Both the position numbers and the translations under genes were made by a program. Below are positions 6,178-14,462 of a DNA stretch of 19,946 bases, one piece after another. The DNA lies in NCBI GenBank assembly GCA_002424625.1, contig DIKR01000134.1, forward strand, positions 1 to 19,946. The letters are read 5' to 3'. The notes under the pieces are model-generated. The model was not told the DNA's origin, searched no databases, and saw nothing but the letters and a program-made list of their open reading frames with translations. Origin of the DNA: Desulfuromonadaceae bacterium UBA5613 (GTDB lineage Bacteria; Desulfobacterota; Desulfuromonadia; Desulfuromonadales; UBA2197). Within the stretch, counting starts at the first letter, position 1. The number at the start of each line of letters is the position of its first letter.

Positions 6178-8163
6178 TCAGCTTGAGGTCGGCAGAAAGA
6201 GCTTCCCGGCCATTTTCAGTTGCGGCGGCGTCCCGATCAGCAGCACCACATCCTCTTCGCGCATTTCCCAGACCGGATCAGGGTTGGGAATCACTTCCGC
6301 ACCACGGCGGATCGCCAGCAAGGTTGCTCCGGAGCGGTTGCGCAGCGTGCCGGCGCCAAGACTCTCCCCTGCCAGAATCGACCCCGCAGCAACGGTGAAG
6401 GTGCCGATCTCCGCACCGCTCAAAAAGCCGCTGATCTCCGCTGCCGGACTATTACTTTTGCTCAACGTGCGGAACATCTCATAGGAATCCTGGCGCACTG
6501 TCGTCACACACTCCTCAATCTGGCTGTGCGGAATCAGATAGCGCTTCAACACCCGAGTAAAGATCTCGATGGAGGTTTCAAATTCTTCCGGAATGACATC
6601 GTTGGCACCGATCTCGTACAACGGCTCCATCTCTGCCAGATAACGGGTACGAACGACGATATGCAGGCCGGGATGAAGCTTGCGCGCCAGGGCGGCAACG
6701 CGGCGACTGGCGGCAGCATCAGAGATGGCAATCACCAGGATCCGGGCTTTGGCGATCTGCACATGCCCCAGAACCTCGGGACTGGTCGCATCACCAAAGA
6801 CGATATGTGAGCCGCGCTTGCGTTCGGTGGCAATGGTGTAGGGGTTGGCTTCGATCACCGCATAAGGGATACTGTAAGCCTTCAGCACCTTGGCGAGATT
6901 CTTGCCATTGAGGCCGAAACCGACGATGACGACATGGTCCGACAGGCGAATTTTATGGCCGCCCTGCATCAGCCCCCCCTTCCCCCGCACCAGGTTGCGG
7001 GGCAGGAAGCGGCAGATCTGCAGCGCTACTTCCGGGCCGTATTTGAGCGCGACCGGGGTTAAAGCCATAGTCGCCACCGAGGCGGCGAGAAAAATCTGGT
7101 AAAGATCATCCGGGAGGAGGCCGCTCTTCACCCCGGCCTGGGACAGGACGAAGGAGAACTCACCAACCTGGGCCAGGGACAAACCGGCGACGATGGCAAT
7201 CCGGGCAGGAATGCCGAGGAGGAGGATGGCGCCGCTGGCGACCACCCCCTTGATCAGGATGATCGCCAGAATCAGGACGATGATCAGCACCGGTTTTTCA
7301 ATGAAGATCCGCAGATCAAGGAGCATGCCGACCGAGATAAAGAAAAGGCTCATGAAGGCATCGCGAAAAGGGATGATATCCCCCAGCGCTTGATGACTGT
7401 ATTCTGATTCCGAAATCGCCAGACCGGCGATAAAAGCGCCGAGGGCCAGCGAAAGCCCGGCCAGGGAGGTGAGCCAGGCGGTCCCGAAACCGACAAAGAT
7501 GACGGTGAGGATAAAGAGTTCGCGGCTGCGCGCCTTGACCACCTGATTGAAGATCCAGGGGACCGCATAACGCGCCCCGAAATGCGCAACCAGCACCACC
7601 CCGCCGGCGCGCAGCAGCATCAGCAGGAGGTCACTCGCCCCGCCGCCCTGGCCGGCGAGAAAGGGGACCAGCAGCATCAACGGCACCACACAGAGATCCT
7701 GAAAAATCAGGATACCCAGCGCTGATTTGCCATGCGGTGAATCGATCTCTCCGGCATCCATCAATAATTTCATCAGGATGGCGGTACTCGAAAGAGCAAG
7801 CAAAAAGCCGAAAAAGAGGGCTTGATTGAAGGGGAGAGAAAGGAGCATGCCGCCGGCGGCGACAAGAATAATGGTGAGAAGGACCTGCGCCCCCCCGCCC
7901 CAAAAGACCAGATGACGAATGCGCATCAACTCGGTCAGCGAGAACTCGATGCCGATGGTAAAAAGGAGGAGAACGACCCCGATTTCCGCCATCTGTTCGA
8001 CAGCATGAGTCGAGTCAATCAGGCGCAGGGCGTAGGGGCCAGCCAGTATCCCGGTGACGAGAAAACCGATAATCGACGGGATCATCAGTTTGCGAAAAAG
8101 GACCACCGTGACCAAGGCCAGGCCAAAGAGGATCTCGAGATCTTTGAGGGCTTGAAATTCCAT
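6178..8163 (-). CDS. KefB/KefC-type monovalent cation:proton antiporter with RCK_N and RCK_C domains
   Basis: This 661-residue inner-membrane CPA2 transporter probably exchanges K+ (or Na+) for protons. Residues 5-385 contain about 12-13 hydrophobic segments. FQDL at 154-157 carries the conserved transport aspartate (Asp156), and the block PFRDAFMSLFFISVGM at 265-280 is characteristic of the family. Residues 409-530 form an RCK_N (TrkA-N) nucleotide-binding domain with VGFGLNG at 414-420 and acidic Glu438 ending the second strand. Residues about 575-655 form an RCK_C domain. This layout is that of the E. coli KefB/KefC and YbaL group, but I see no proof of glutathione gating, so I give no symbol. 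No strong ribosome-binding site precedes ATG 8163. It follows glgC by 48 bases on the same strand and may be co-transcribed with it. Confidence 0.93.
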   Translation of the reverse strand: MEFQALKDLEILFGLALVTVVLFRKLMIPSIIGFLVTGILAGPYALRLIDSTHAVEQMAEIGVVLLLFTIGIEFSLTELMRIRHLVFWGGGAQVLLTIILVAAGGMLLSLPFNQALFFGFLLALSSTAILMKLLMDAGEIDSPHGKSALGILIFQDLCVVPLMLLVPFLAGQGGGASDLLLMLLRAGGVVLVAHFGARYAVPWIFNQVVKARSRELFILTVIFVGFGTAWLTSLAGLSLALGAFIAGLAISESEYSHQALGDIIPFRDAFMSLFFISVGMLLDLRIFIEKPVLIIVLILAIILIKGVVASGAILLLGIPARIAIVAGLSLAQVGEFSFVLSQAGVKSGLLPDDLYQIFLAASVATMALTPVALKYGPEVALQICRFLPRNLVRGKGGLMQGGHKIRLSDHVVIVGFGLNGKNLAKVLKAYSIPYAVIEANPYTIATERKRGSHIVFGDATSPEVLGHVQIAKARILVIAISDAAASRRVAALARKLHPGLHIVVRTRYLAEMEPLYEIGANDVIPEEFETSIEIFTRVLKRYLIPHSQIEECVTTVRQDSYEMFRTLSKSNSPAAEISGFLSGAEIGTFTVAAGSILAGESLGAGTLRNRSGATLLAIRRGAEVIPNPDPVWEMREEDVVLLIGTPPQLKMAGKLFLPTSS

Positions 8164-8211
8164 GAACTGATGGGCTCTTTTCTGTAGCCGTTCAATGGGG
8201 GAGGAAAAACA

Positions 8212-9453
8212 TCAGCGGTCGCGGCGCGGCACCACAACGATTCCGGACTCGGTCACCGTATAACCGCGGCGTTTGTCCGCTTCCAGGTCATAACCGATTT
8301 CGCTGTTGTCGGGAATCGTCACCCCTTTATCGATAATCGCCTTCTTGATCCGGACATGCCGGCCGATCGTGACATTTTCAAAGAGGATCGAATCTTCCAC
8401 CAGGCTGTAACTGTTGACCTTGCAGAGAGGCCCGAGGATAGAGCGCCGCACCGTGCTGCCGCTGGTAATACAGCCGGCACAGACATAAGAATCGATATTG
8501 ACGCCGCGCCGCTCTTCTTCATCAAAGACCGTCTTGGCCGGCGGATAATTCCCCTGATTGGTGAGAATCGGCCATTTGTAGTTGTATAGATTCAGCTGCG
8601 GCGAGACATTGATCAGATCCATATTCGCTTCGTAATAAGACTCGATGGTGCCGACATCCTTCCAGTAACCGCGCTCTTCCGCCTTCATCCCGGGAATGAC
8701 ATTATCGTTGAGATTATAGGTATAGATGCGATCGCCCGCCGCCAGCATCATCGGAATGACATGTTTGCCGAAGTCGAGATCTTCATACTTTTTCTTGCCT
8801 TCGAGCAGGACTTCTATCAGCTTTTTGGTCGAAAAAATATAATTCCCCATCGAGGCAAAGCAGGTCTCCCGGCCGGGAATCGGCTCGGGATTCGCCGGTT
8901 TTTCGTTAAAAGCCTCGACCCTGGCATCGTCATTAACCGACAAAATGCCGAAACGATCCGCATCCTCCATCGGGACTTCCAGGGCAGCGATAGTCAAATC
9001 CGCCCGATTCATCCGGTGAAAATGGATCATTTGCGCGATATCCATCTTGTAAATGTGATCGCCGCCGAAAATCGCCACATAATCGGCGTCGGAGGATTCA
9101 ACAAAGCGCAGATACTGGAGGATGGCATCTGCCGTCCCCCGGAACCATTCTTCACTTTCACTGCTCGTCTCCGGCGAGATGGCAACGTAGAACTCACCGA
9201 GACCGGTCCACTTCCCCCACGACTCACGAATATGCTTATTCAAAGAATAAGCGCGATACTGGGTCAGGATATAGACTTTTTTCAGCCCGGAGTTAAAGAG
9301 ATTGGAAAGGACGAAGTCGATAATTTTGTATTTACCACCAAAGGCGACACTCGGTTTGGCGCGCCGGTTGGTCAGCGGACTGAGCCGCTCCCCTTTTCCT
9401 CCGGCCAGAACCATTGCAATGGTATTTCTGCCGACATTATCCATGGAATACAT
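8212..9453 (-). CDS. glgC: Glucose-1-phosphate adenylyltransferase (ADP-glucose pyrophosphorylase)
   Basis: GlgC makes ADP-glucose from glucose-1-phosphate and ATP, the controlling step of bacterial glycogen synthesis. The protein has 413 residues, a usual length. The nucleotide-binding signature AGGKGERLSPLT is at about 17-28, followed by RAKPSVAFGGKYKIIDF, WFRGTADAI, the metal-site FGGDHIYKMD, FNEKPA (glucose-1-phosphate site) and YWKDVGTIESYYEAN. The C-terminal third is a beta-helix with hexapeptide-like repeats (from about residue 300). ATG 9453 is chosen because GGAGG stands five bases before it; the in-frame ATG three codons later would be too far from that site. No glgA or glgB is adjacent here. 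A promoter lies in the 9460-9530 spacer. Allosteric effectors cannot be read from sequence. The call is secure. Confidence 0.97.
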   Translation of the reverse strand: MYSMDNVGRNTIAMVLAGGKGERLSPLTNRRAKPSVAFGGKYKIIDFVLSNLFNSGLKKVYILTQYRAYSLNKHIRESWGKWTGLGEFYVAISPETSSESEEWFRGTADAILQYLRFVESSDADYVAIFGGDHIYKMDIAQMIHFHRMNRADLTIAALEVPMEDADRFGILSVNDDARVEAFNEKPANPEPIPGRETCFASMGNYIFSTKKLIEVLLEGKKKYEDLDFGKHVIPMMLAAGDRIYTYNLNDNVIPGMKAEERGYWKDVGTIESYYEANMDLINVSPQLNLYNYKWPILTNQGNYPPAKTVFDEEERRGVNIDSYVCAGCITSGSTVRRSILGPLCKVNSYSLVEDSILFENVTIGRHVRIKKAIIDKGVTIPDNSEIGYDLEADKRRGYTVTESGIVVVPRRDR

Positions 9454-9500
9454 TGTCGCCTCCTTGCAGTGATGATAAAAATTATGGTTGTACTTATTCT

Positions 9501-9529
9501 ATAATCTACAGTTACAAGCGACTTGGCAA
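9501..9529 (-). promoter_or_regulatory. Sigma70-type promoter of glgC
   Basis: On the minus strand TTGCCA (9529-9524) and GATTAT (9506-9501) stand 17 bases apart, about 47 bases before ATG 9453. The -35 is good and the -10 moderate. Confidence 0.5.
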
Positions 9530-9557
9530 GAGGGATTCCATTAAAGGCAAAGAAGGG

Positions 9558-9591
9558 GCCCCCGCAACCGGAGAGGGTTGGTGAAGGGGGC
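9558..9591 (-). terminator. Terminator-like hairpin after the bactofilin gene
   Basis: On the minus strand GCCCCC (9591-9586) pairs with GGGGGC (9563-9558), with AACC and GGTT pairing inside. It is followed by a pyrimidine-rich tail rather than a clean T-run. It closes the par-bactofilin run and separates it from the glgC promoter. Confidence 0.55.
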
Positions 9592-9600
9592 TATTTCGGT

Positions 9601-10014
9601 TTATCGTGACGCCTGGACGGTTTCATCGTTTTGTACTTTTTCTGCTGGCTTCATGACGAGTTGGCCGTTCCAGATAACGCCCTCTTCGATAATGAGGCTG
9701 GGAGTTTCGACATCGCCGTCAATCCGGGCGGGGGCACGCATTTCGACACGGGAAACGGCCTTGATGCTCCCCCGGAGTTTGCCGCTGATAATCAGCGTCC
9801 CGACAATCACTTGCGCCTGAATATCGGCGGTCTCGCCGACGATCAAGGTGTCACGCGAAGTGATCTCACCGCGAAAAGCGCCATCGAGCCGGACAATTTC
9901 ATCGAAGGCCATCTTCCCTTCAAAGTGACTGCCGGGACCGAGGAAAGCCTTGATCTCACCCTTTTCAAGGGCACTGCTCCGCTGTTTTGCATTATTGTCT
10001 TTGCGACCGAACAT
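9601..10014 (-). CDS. Bactofilin (polymer-forming cytoskeletal protein)
   Basis: Bactofilins are small proteins that self-assemble without nucleotides into beta-helical filaments, used as scaffolds at poles or sites of wall growth. This one has 137 residues. A short charged N-terminal tail (about 1-22) leads into the DUF583 right-handed beta-helix at about 23-120, with regularly spaced Gly/Val/Ile strands (for example FLGPGSHFEG, VRLDGAFRGEI, LIVGETADIQAQV, LIISGKLRGSI). A polar C-terminal tail follows. AAGGAG eight bases before ATG 10014 fixes the start. It follows parB by 33 bases on the same strand. In Myxococcus, bactofilins position the ParABS machinery, so a role in origin anchoring is a reasonable inference here. 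The fold is secure. Confidence 0.92.
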   Translation of the reverse strand: MFGRKDNNAKQRSSALEKGEIKAFLGPGSHFEGKMAFDEIVRLDGAFRGEITSRDTLIVGETADIQAQVIVGTLIISGKLRGSIKAVSRVEMRAPARIDGDVETPSLIIEEGVIWNGQLVMKPAEKVQNDETVQASR

Positions 10015-10047
10015 GATTTACTCCTTAAGAAACGATAGCCAAAAGAA

Positions 10048-10905
10048 TCAAGAGCTGATTCTGAGAAGCTCCAGCAAACGCTCGAGATCCGTTGCCGAGT
10101 AATAAGCGATCTCAATCTTTCCACCCCGACCCTTCGGCAGGATCTTGACCTGAGTACCAAGCGCACGTTTCAGTTCGCTCGCCAGATGGAGAAGATCGGG
10201 ATCTTTTTTGTCTGCCTGCTGACTGCGCAGCGGGGGGGCGATGCCGTTCTTCAAACGTTTGACCAGTGTTTCGGTTTCGCGCACGGTCATGTTCTTCTTC
10301 AGCACATCATGGGCAGCAGCGGTTATCTGACTCGCATCTTCCAGGGAGAGAAGAGCCCGCGCCTGCCCCATCGAGAGCTTCGCCTCGATAACCAGATTGC
10401 GGACAACTGCGGGAAGACGAAGTAAACGCAGGGCGTTGGCAACGGTGGAGCGCTCTTTACCGACCCGCTTGGCCACTTCTTCCTGGGAAAGATCAAAGGT
10501 TTCAATGAGATTGCGATAAGCGTCGGCCTCCTCAATCGGATTGAGATCCTCCCGCTGAATATTCTCGATCAGCGCCATCTCCAGAGCAAAATCTTCACTG
10601 ACATCTTTGATGACGACCGGAACTTCCCGGAGTCCGGCTTTCTGCGAGGCCCGCCAGCGGCGTTCACCGGCAATAATCTGATAGTGGTCATCGACGCGGC
10701 GCACGACCAGGGGTTGAATGATCCCTTTTTCGCGAATCGAGGCGGCGAGTTCCTCAAGCTTGGCATCGGGGAAGGTCTTGCGCGGCTGTTTATGGTTCGG
10801 TTTGATCTCTTCGATCGGACAGGAGAAATATTTACGCCCATCCTCCTGGATGGTGGTGTGCAGCAATGCCCCCATCCCTTTGCCGAGCCCGGTCTTTTTT
10901 ATCAT
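10048..10905 (-). CDS. parB: Chromosome-partitioning protein ParB (Spo0J family)
   Basis: ParB is a CTP-dependent clamp that loads at parS, spreads on DNA and stimulates ParA to segregate the origin; it also loads SMC. It has 285 residues. The N-terminus has the short basic ParA-interacting segment (MIKKTGLGKGMGALL). The CTP-binding part includes QPRKTF (40-45), GIIQPLVVR (61-69) and GERRWRA (80-86), followed by ENIQREDLNPIEEA (114-127). The helix-turn-helix for parS lies at about 138-165 (SQEEVAKRVGKERSTVANALRL). The C-terminal 40 residues are the dimerisation domain. Its ATG overlaps the parA stop as ATGA, so translation is coupled. A perfect parS is in this window at 14445-14460. The call is secure. 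Confidence 0.98.
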   Translation of the reverse strand: MIKKTGLGKGMGALLHTTIQEDGRKYFSCPIEEIKPNHKQPRKTFPDAKLEELAASIREKGIIQPLVVRRVDDHYQIIAGERRWRASQKAGLREVPVVIKDVSEDFALEMALIENIQREDLNPIEEADAYRNLIETFDLSQEEVAKRVGKERSTVANALRLLRLPAVVRNLVIEAKLSMGQARALLSLEDASQITAAAHDVLKKNMTVRETETLVKRLKNGIAPPLRSQQADKKDPDLLHLASELKRALGTQVKILPKGRGGKIEIAYYSATDLERLLELLRISS

Positions 10906-11669
10906 CTCTTTTCACCTTTAATGATCTCTTTAGCCAGTTCAAGGTAAGCCGCCGCCCCCCGCGAAGCGATATCGTAAAGGAGCACCGGCAGGCCGTGACT
11001 CGGCGCTTCGGAGAGACGGACATTACGGGGAACAACCGTCTCAAAGACCTGAGTTGTAAAGTGTTTACGCACTTCTTCGCTCACCTGTCGCGAAAGGTTG
11101 TTACGCGAATCATACATGGTCAGCAGAATACCGAGAAGCTCAAGCCGGGGGTTAATTTCACGCTGTATCAACTGAATCGTCGTCATCAGCTGACTCATCC
11201 CTTCCATGGCGTAAAATTCACACTGCAGCGGGATCAGGACCGCGTCTGCCGCGGTCAGAGCATTGACCGTCAACAGCCCCAGCGAGGGCGGGCAATCGAT
11301 GATGATGTACTCATAATCATTCTTGATCTCAGCGAGAGCGTTCTTGAGTTTCTGTTCGCGCGCCAAAGCGGTGACCAGCTCAATTTCCGCGCCGACCAGA
11401 TCGGTATTGGCAGGGAGGACATCGAGAAGCTCCAGGCTGGTGCGGACCACAATCTCCCGCGCCGTCGCTTCGCCAATCAGGGCGTGGTAGACGGTGCGAA
11501 TCTGTGCCCCCTTCTCGATCCCCAGACCACTGCAGGCATTGGCTTGCGGGTCCATATCGACCAGCAGGGTCTTCTTCTCGGCAACAGCCAGAGAGGCAGC
11601 AAGGTTTACGGCGGTGGTGGTCTTACCGACGCCCCCCTTCTGGTTTGCAACGACAATAGTCTTGGCCAT
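10902..11669 (-). CDS. parA: Chromosome-partitioning ATPase ParA (Soj)
   Basis: ParA is a deviant Walker ATPase that binds the nucleoid as an ATP dimer and moves ParB-parS complexes. It has 255 residues, the short chromosomal type with no N-terminal helix-turn-helix. The deviant Walker A KGGVGKTT is at 11-18, including the signature lysine Lys11. VDMDPQANA (about 37-45) is the Walker A' region, and IIIDCPPSLG carries Walker B. Near the C-terminus VPRNVRLSEAPSHG is typical of Soj proteins. GAGG upstream of ATG 11669 supports the start. It lies in an operon with parB (4-bp overlap) and the bactofilin. The 81-bp gap after rsmG contains GAGGG and CCCTC arms around a GTTAAC palindrome but no convincing promoter. 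The call is secure. Confidence 0.98.
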   Translation of the reverse strand: MAKTIVVANQKGGVGKTTTAVNLAASLAVAEKKTLLVDMDPQANACSGLGIEKGAQIRTVYHALIGEATAREIVVRTSLELLDVLPANTDLVGAEIELVTALAREQKLKNALAEIKNDYEYIIIDCPPSLGLLTVNALTAADAVLIPLQCEFYAMEGMSQLMTTIQLIQREINPRLELLGILLTMYDSRNNLSRQVSEEVRKHFTTQVFETVVPRNVRLSEAPSHGLPVLLYDIASRGAAAYLELAKEIIKGEKR

Positions 11670-11750
11670 ATTTGCCTCTGTCAGTAATTACATAAGGAGG
11701 GCTGTACGTTAACATAAACCCTCTTCACCGTTAAGAAAAAAGCGCTTGTC

Positions 11751-12395
11751 TCACAAAAGATCAAGGATGATCAAGGTCCGCAGACCATTTCCCTCGGGCA
11801 GAACAAGCTGATCGATCCTATGTAAAGAAAACCCTGCGCTCGTGAAAATTTTTTCCGCTGCCATCACTTCCTTCTCCCCTTCCGGCCCTTTCATGGCGAT
11901 CAACCTTCCGCCGCTTCGCAGAAAAGGACGGGCAAAGCGCACACAATCAGGAAGAGAAGCAAAAGCCCGCGCCACCACCAGGTCGAAATGACCGGCCAGA
12001 GCAGGCTCTTGCCCCAATTCTTCGAGGCGGCCATGCCGGGCAATTGCCCCGCTTAAAGCAAAAGTACGGATCACATGCTTTTGAAAGGAGATTTTTTTGG
12101 CTACGGCATCGACACTGGTGAGGCTGAGCTCCGGCATGACGATCTTCAGCGGTAATCCGGGAAGCCCTCCGCCCGACCCCATATCGAGCAGAGTTTCATC
12201 GCCGCGCAAATAAGGCAGCAGGGTCAAGGAATCGACCAGATGTTTGACCAGCGCTTCATCCCGGTTGGTGATGGCGGTCAGGTTGATACTTTGATTCCAG
12301 CGCAACAGTTCATCAAGAAAGAACAGCAAACGCTCTTCCTTGGTGCTGTCGATCACAATTGCCAGCTCGGCCAGAGCCGCTTGTAGGGTCATCAT
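11751..12395 (-). CDS. rsmG: 16S rRNA (guanine-527-N7)-methyltransferase
   Basis: RsmG (GidB) methylates G527 of 16S rRNA using S-adenosylmethionine. It has 214 residues, the usual length. The SAM-binding motif DMGSGGGLPG is at 71-80. The preceding block WNQSINLTAIT (33-43) and HLVDSLTLLP (52-61) are hallmarks, and ARAFASLPD and MKGP follow. The start is uncertain. Two adjacent ATGs (12395 and 12392) lack any Shine-Dalgarno sequence, and the first overlaps the TGA of another open frame (TGATG), suggesting coupled or leaderless-like initiation. No ATG, GTG or TTG start exists further upstream before an in-frame stop. It is the usual partner of mnmG upstream and parA downstream. The identity is secure. 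Confidence 0.96.
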   Translation of the reverse strand: MMTLQAALAELAIVIDSTKEERLLFFLDELLRWNQSINLTAITNRDEALVKHLVDSLTLLPYLRGDETLLDMGSGGGLPGLPLKIVMPELSLTSVDAVAKKISFQKHVIRTFALSGAIARHGRLEELGQEPALAGHFDLVVARAFASLPDCVRFARPFLRSGGRLIAMKGPEGEKEVMAAEKIFTSAGFSLHRIDQLVLPEGNGLRTLIILDLL

Positions 12396-12471
12396 CGCGT
12401 CCGCATTTTTTGTTCGGTAACTACTTGATATTTAAGGGCAAAAATAAAGGCTTCCAAATTTCGATTCTGAG

Positions 12472-12521
12472 CGCCTTTTCCGGGGCAGCCAAGGGGTAAG
12501 CCTACCCCGAAAAAGAGGGCG
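12472..12521. other. Structured element with two mutually exclusive hairpins in the mnmG-rsmG spacer
   Basis: The 129-bp spacer can fold in two ways. A small hairpin pairs GGGGTA (12493-12498) with TACCCC (12503-12508). A larger one pairs CGCC-TTTT-C-GGGG (12472-12485) with CCCC-G-AAAA-GGCG (12505-12521), leaving a 3-base GAG bulge. Both use the CCCC at 12505-12508, so they exclude each other. No T-run follows in the direction of transcription. It might be an attenuator, an RNA processing site or an RNA-binding-protein target; it matches no riboswitch I recognise. Confidence 0.45.
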
Positions 12522-12524
12522 TTT

Positions 12525-14390
12525 TCACCTTTTATGGAGAAGGACCGAAAGGATGGCAATCGCCGCCGGGGTGACCCCGGGAATGCGCGCCGCCTGGCCG
12601 AGATTAACCGGACGCACTGTTTCCAACTTTTCGCGCACCTCGGTGGAGAGACTGGCAACCGCCCGGTAATCAAAATCGACCGGGAGGGCTACGGACTCCA
12701 TGCGCGCCAAACGCTGAATATCCTCGAGCTGGCGTTCGATATAACCCTGATACTTGATCTGGATTTCGATTTGTTCATGCACCGCAGCGCTGCCGAGGGC
12801 AAGCTCCGGCAGAAAACGGATCAGGTCGTTCCAGGTAATTTCCGGCCGACGCAGAAATTGCTCCAGGGTCGGCGCGTTTTGCAATCCCTGTAAATGGTAG
12901 TCCGCAAGGAGTTCGGGAGGATAACCCGAAGGGACGAGTCGCCTGGTCTTCAAGACTTCGAGTCCGGCCGCAATGGCTTCCTGCTTCACCGTAAAATCGT
13001 GATAGGTCTCGGGAGCAATCAAGCCGACCTCATAACCAAACTTCCGGAGGCGGAGATCGGCATTATCTTCGCGCAACAGAAGGCGATATTCCGCCCGGGA
13101 GGTAAACATGCGATAAGGCTCCCGCGTCCCCTGGGTGACAAGATCATCGATCATCACGCCGATATAGGCATCACCGCGTCCCAGGATCAAAGGCTCCCGC
13201 CCCTGCACCCGCAATGCCGCATTGATGCCGGCTATCAACCCCTGCGCCGCCGCCTCTTCGTAACCGGAGGTGCCGTTGATCTGCCCGGCATGATAAAGAT
13301 TGCGGATGAGCTTGGTCTCCAGGGAGGGCTTGATCTGAATCGGATCGACAAAATCATATTCGATGGCATAAGCCGGACGCATGATTTCCACCCGTTCCAG
13401 ACCATGGAGGGAGCGATAAAAAGCCCACTGCACATCGATAGGGAGCGAGGTCGACATCCCGGACGGATAGTATTCGACGGTCTCACGCCCTTCCGGCTCA
13501 ATAAAGGTCTGGTGCCGTTCCTTTTCCGGGAAGCGCACCACCTTGTCCTCAATCGACGGACAGTAACGCGGCCCCACCCCTTCGATAATCCCGGAATAAA
13601 GCGGGGAGCGATCAAGCCCTTTACGAATGATTTCATGGCTACGCGGATTGGTGTAAGCAATGTAACAAGGGACCTGAGCCTGCTCAATCCTTGCTGTCGA
13701 GAAGGAGAAGGGCTGAGGGACTACATCGCCAGGCTGCGCCTCGAGGCGCGAGAAATCGATGGTCCGCCCATCAAGACGCGCCGGTGTCCCGGTCTTGAGG
13801 CGGCCGACATTGAAACCGAGTTCACGCAGCGAATCCGAGAGGCCGATAGAAGGGAGATCGCCGGCCCGACCGCCCGGATAATGCGTCAAGCCGATATGGA
13901 TCAGCCCGCGCATAAATGTCCCGGTGGTGAGAATGACCGTCGTCGCGCTGAAACGGACTCCGGTCTTGGTATCGACGCCACGGACCGCCCCCTCTTCACA
14001 GTGAAGAGCCACAACTTCCATCTGTTTCAGATGGAGATTGTCGGTCTGTTCCAGAACCTTCTTCATCCGCAAGCGGTAAAGTTGTTTGTCAGCTTGCGCC
14101 CGCGAAGCGCGGACTGCCGGCCCTTTACGCATATTCAGAATACGGAACTGGATACCGGTCGCGTCAATATTCTTGGCCATCTCGCCGCCAAGGGCGTCAA
14201 TCTCCCGGACAAGATGCCCCTTGGCCTGTCCGCCAATCGACGGATTACAGGACATCAAGGCAATCGCATCGAGATTAATTGACAACATCAGGGTCTTCTG
14301 CCCCATGCGTGCCGCGGCCAGGGCGGCTTCGCAACCGGCATGGCCGGCGCCAACAACAATCACGTCATAATGTTGGTCGTAAAGGATCAC
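12525..14390 (-). CDS. mnmG: tRNA uridine-5-carboxymethylaminomethyl modification enzyme MnmG (GidA)
   Basis: MnmG works with MnmE to add the cmnm5 group to wobble U34 of certain tRNAs, using FAD and methylenetetrahydrofolate. It has 621 residues, full length. The FAD dinucleotide-binding motif GAGHAGCE is at 14-21, and the family block CNPSIGGQAKGHLVREIDALGG at 48-69. RASRAQADK is at 94-102. Cys277 in RYCPSIEDK is the conserved catalytic cysteine. GQINGTSGYEEAAAQG (near 373-388) and the C-terminal helical MnmE-binding region are present. The start is GTG at 14390, with AGGA about eight bases upstream; no nearby ATG gives a full domain. mnmE lies immediately upstream across a parS-containing gap. 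The call is secure. Confidence 0.98.
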   Translation of the reverse strand: MILYDQHYDVIVVGAGHAGCEAALAAARMGQKTLMLSINLDAIALMSCNPSIGGQAKGHLVREIDALGGEMAKNIDATGIQFRILNMRKGPAVRASRAQADKQLYRLRMKKVLEQTDNLHLKQMEVVALHCEEGAVRGVDTKTGVRFSATTVILTTGTFMRGLIHIGLTHYPGGRAGDLPSIGLSDSLRELGFNVGRLKTGTPARLDGRTIDFSRLEAQPGDVVPQPFSFSTARIEQAQVPCYIAYTNPRSHEIIRKGLDRSPLYSGIIEGVGPRYCPSIEDKVVRFPEKERHQTFIEPEGRETVEYYPSGMSTSLPIDVQWAFYRSLHGLERVEIMRPAYAIEYDFVDPIQIKPSLETKLIRNLYHAGQINGTSGYEEAAAQGLIAGINAALRVQGREPLILGRGDAYIGVMIDDLVTQGTREPYRMFTSRAEYRLLLREDNADLRLRKFGYEVGLIAPETYHDFTVKQEAIAAGLEVLKTRRLVPSGYPPELLADYHLQGLQNAPTLEQFLRRPEITWNDLIRFLPELALGSAAVHEQIEIQIKYQGYIERQLEDIQRLARMESVALPVDFDYRAVASLSTEVREKLETVRPVNLGQAARIPGVTPAAIAILSVLLHKR

Positions 14391-14444
14391 AGTTTTTTCC
14401 TGATAAGTACGATAATTATTTTACTTACAGCTGGTTAGCGTGAA

Positions 14445-14460
14445 TGTTTCACGTGAAACA
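14445..14460. promoter_or_regulatory. parS: parS centromere site (perfect 16-bp palindrome)
   Basis: TGTTTCACGTGAAACA matches the universal bacterial parS consensus at all 16 positions. It sits two bases after the mnmE stop and 54 bases before the mnmG GTG, about 3.5 kb from parB and 4 kb from dnaA. ParB should load here and spread over neighbouring genes, so it may also affect mnmG transcription. It is the only copy I see in the window. Confidence 0.95.
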
Positions 14461-14462
14461 AA

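Noticed and set aside
12392..12673. A 93-codon minus-strand frame bridging the mnmG end and the rsmG start
   Set aside because: Its first part overlaps mnmG out of frame, and the spacer part has no start codon with a ribosome-binding site. It is kept only as a possible coupling device, not as a gene.
12894..14282. A 462-codon plus-strand open frame opposite mnmG
   Set aside because: It is fully antisense to mnmG, which is complete with all family motifs; the peptide looks like a compositional shadow.
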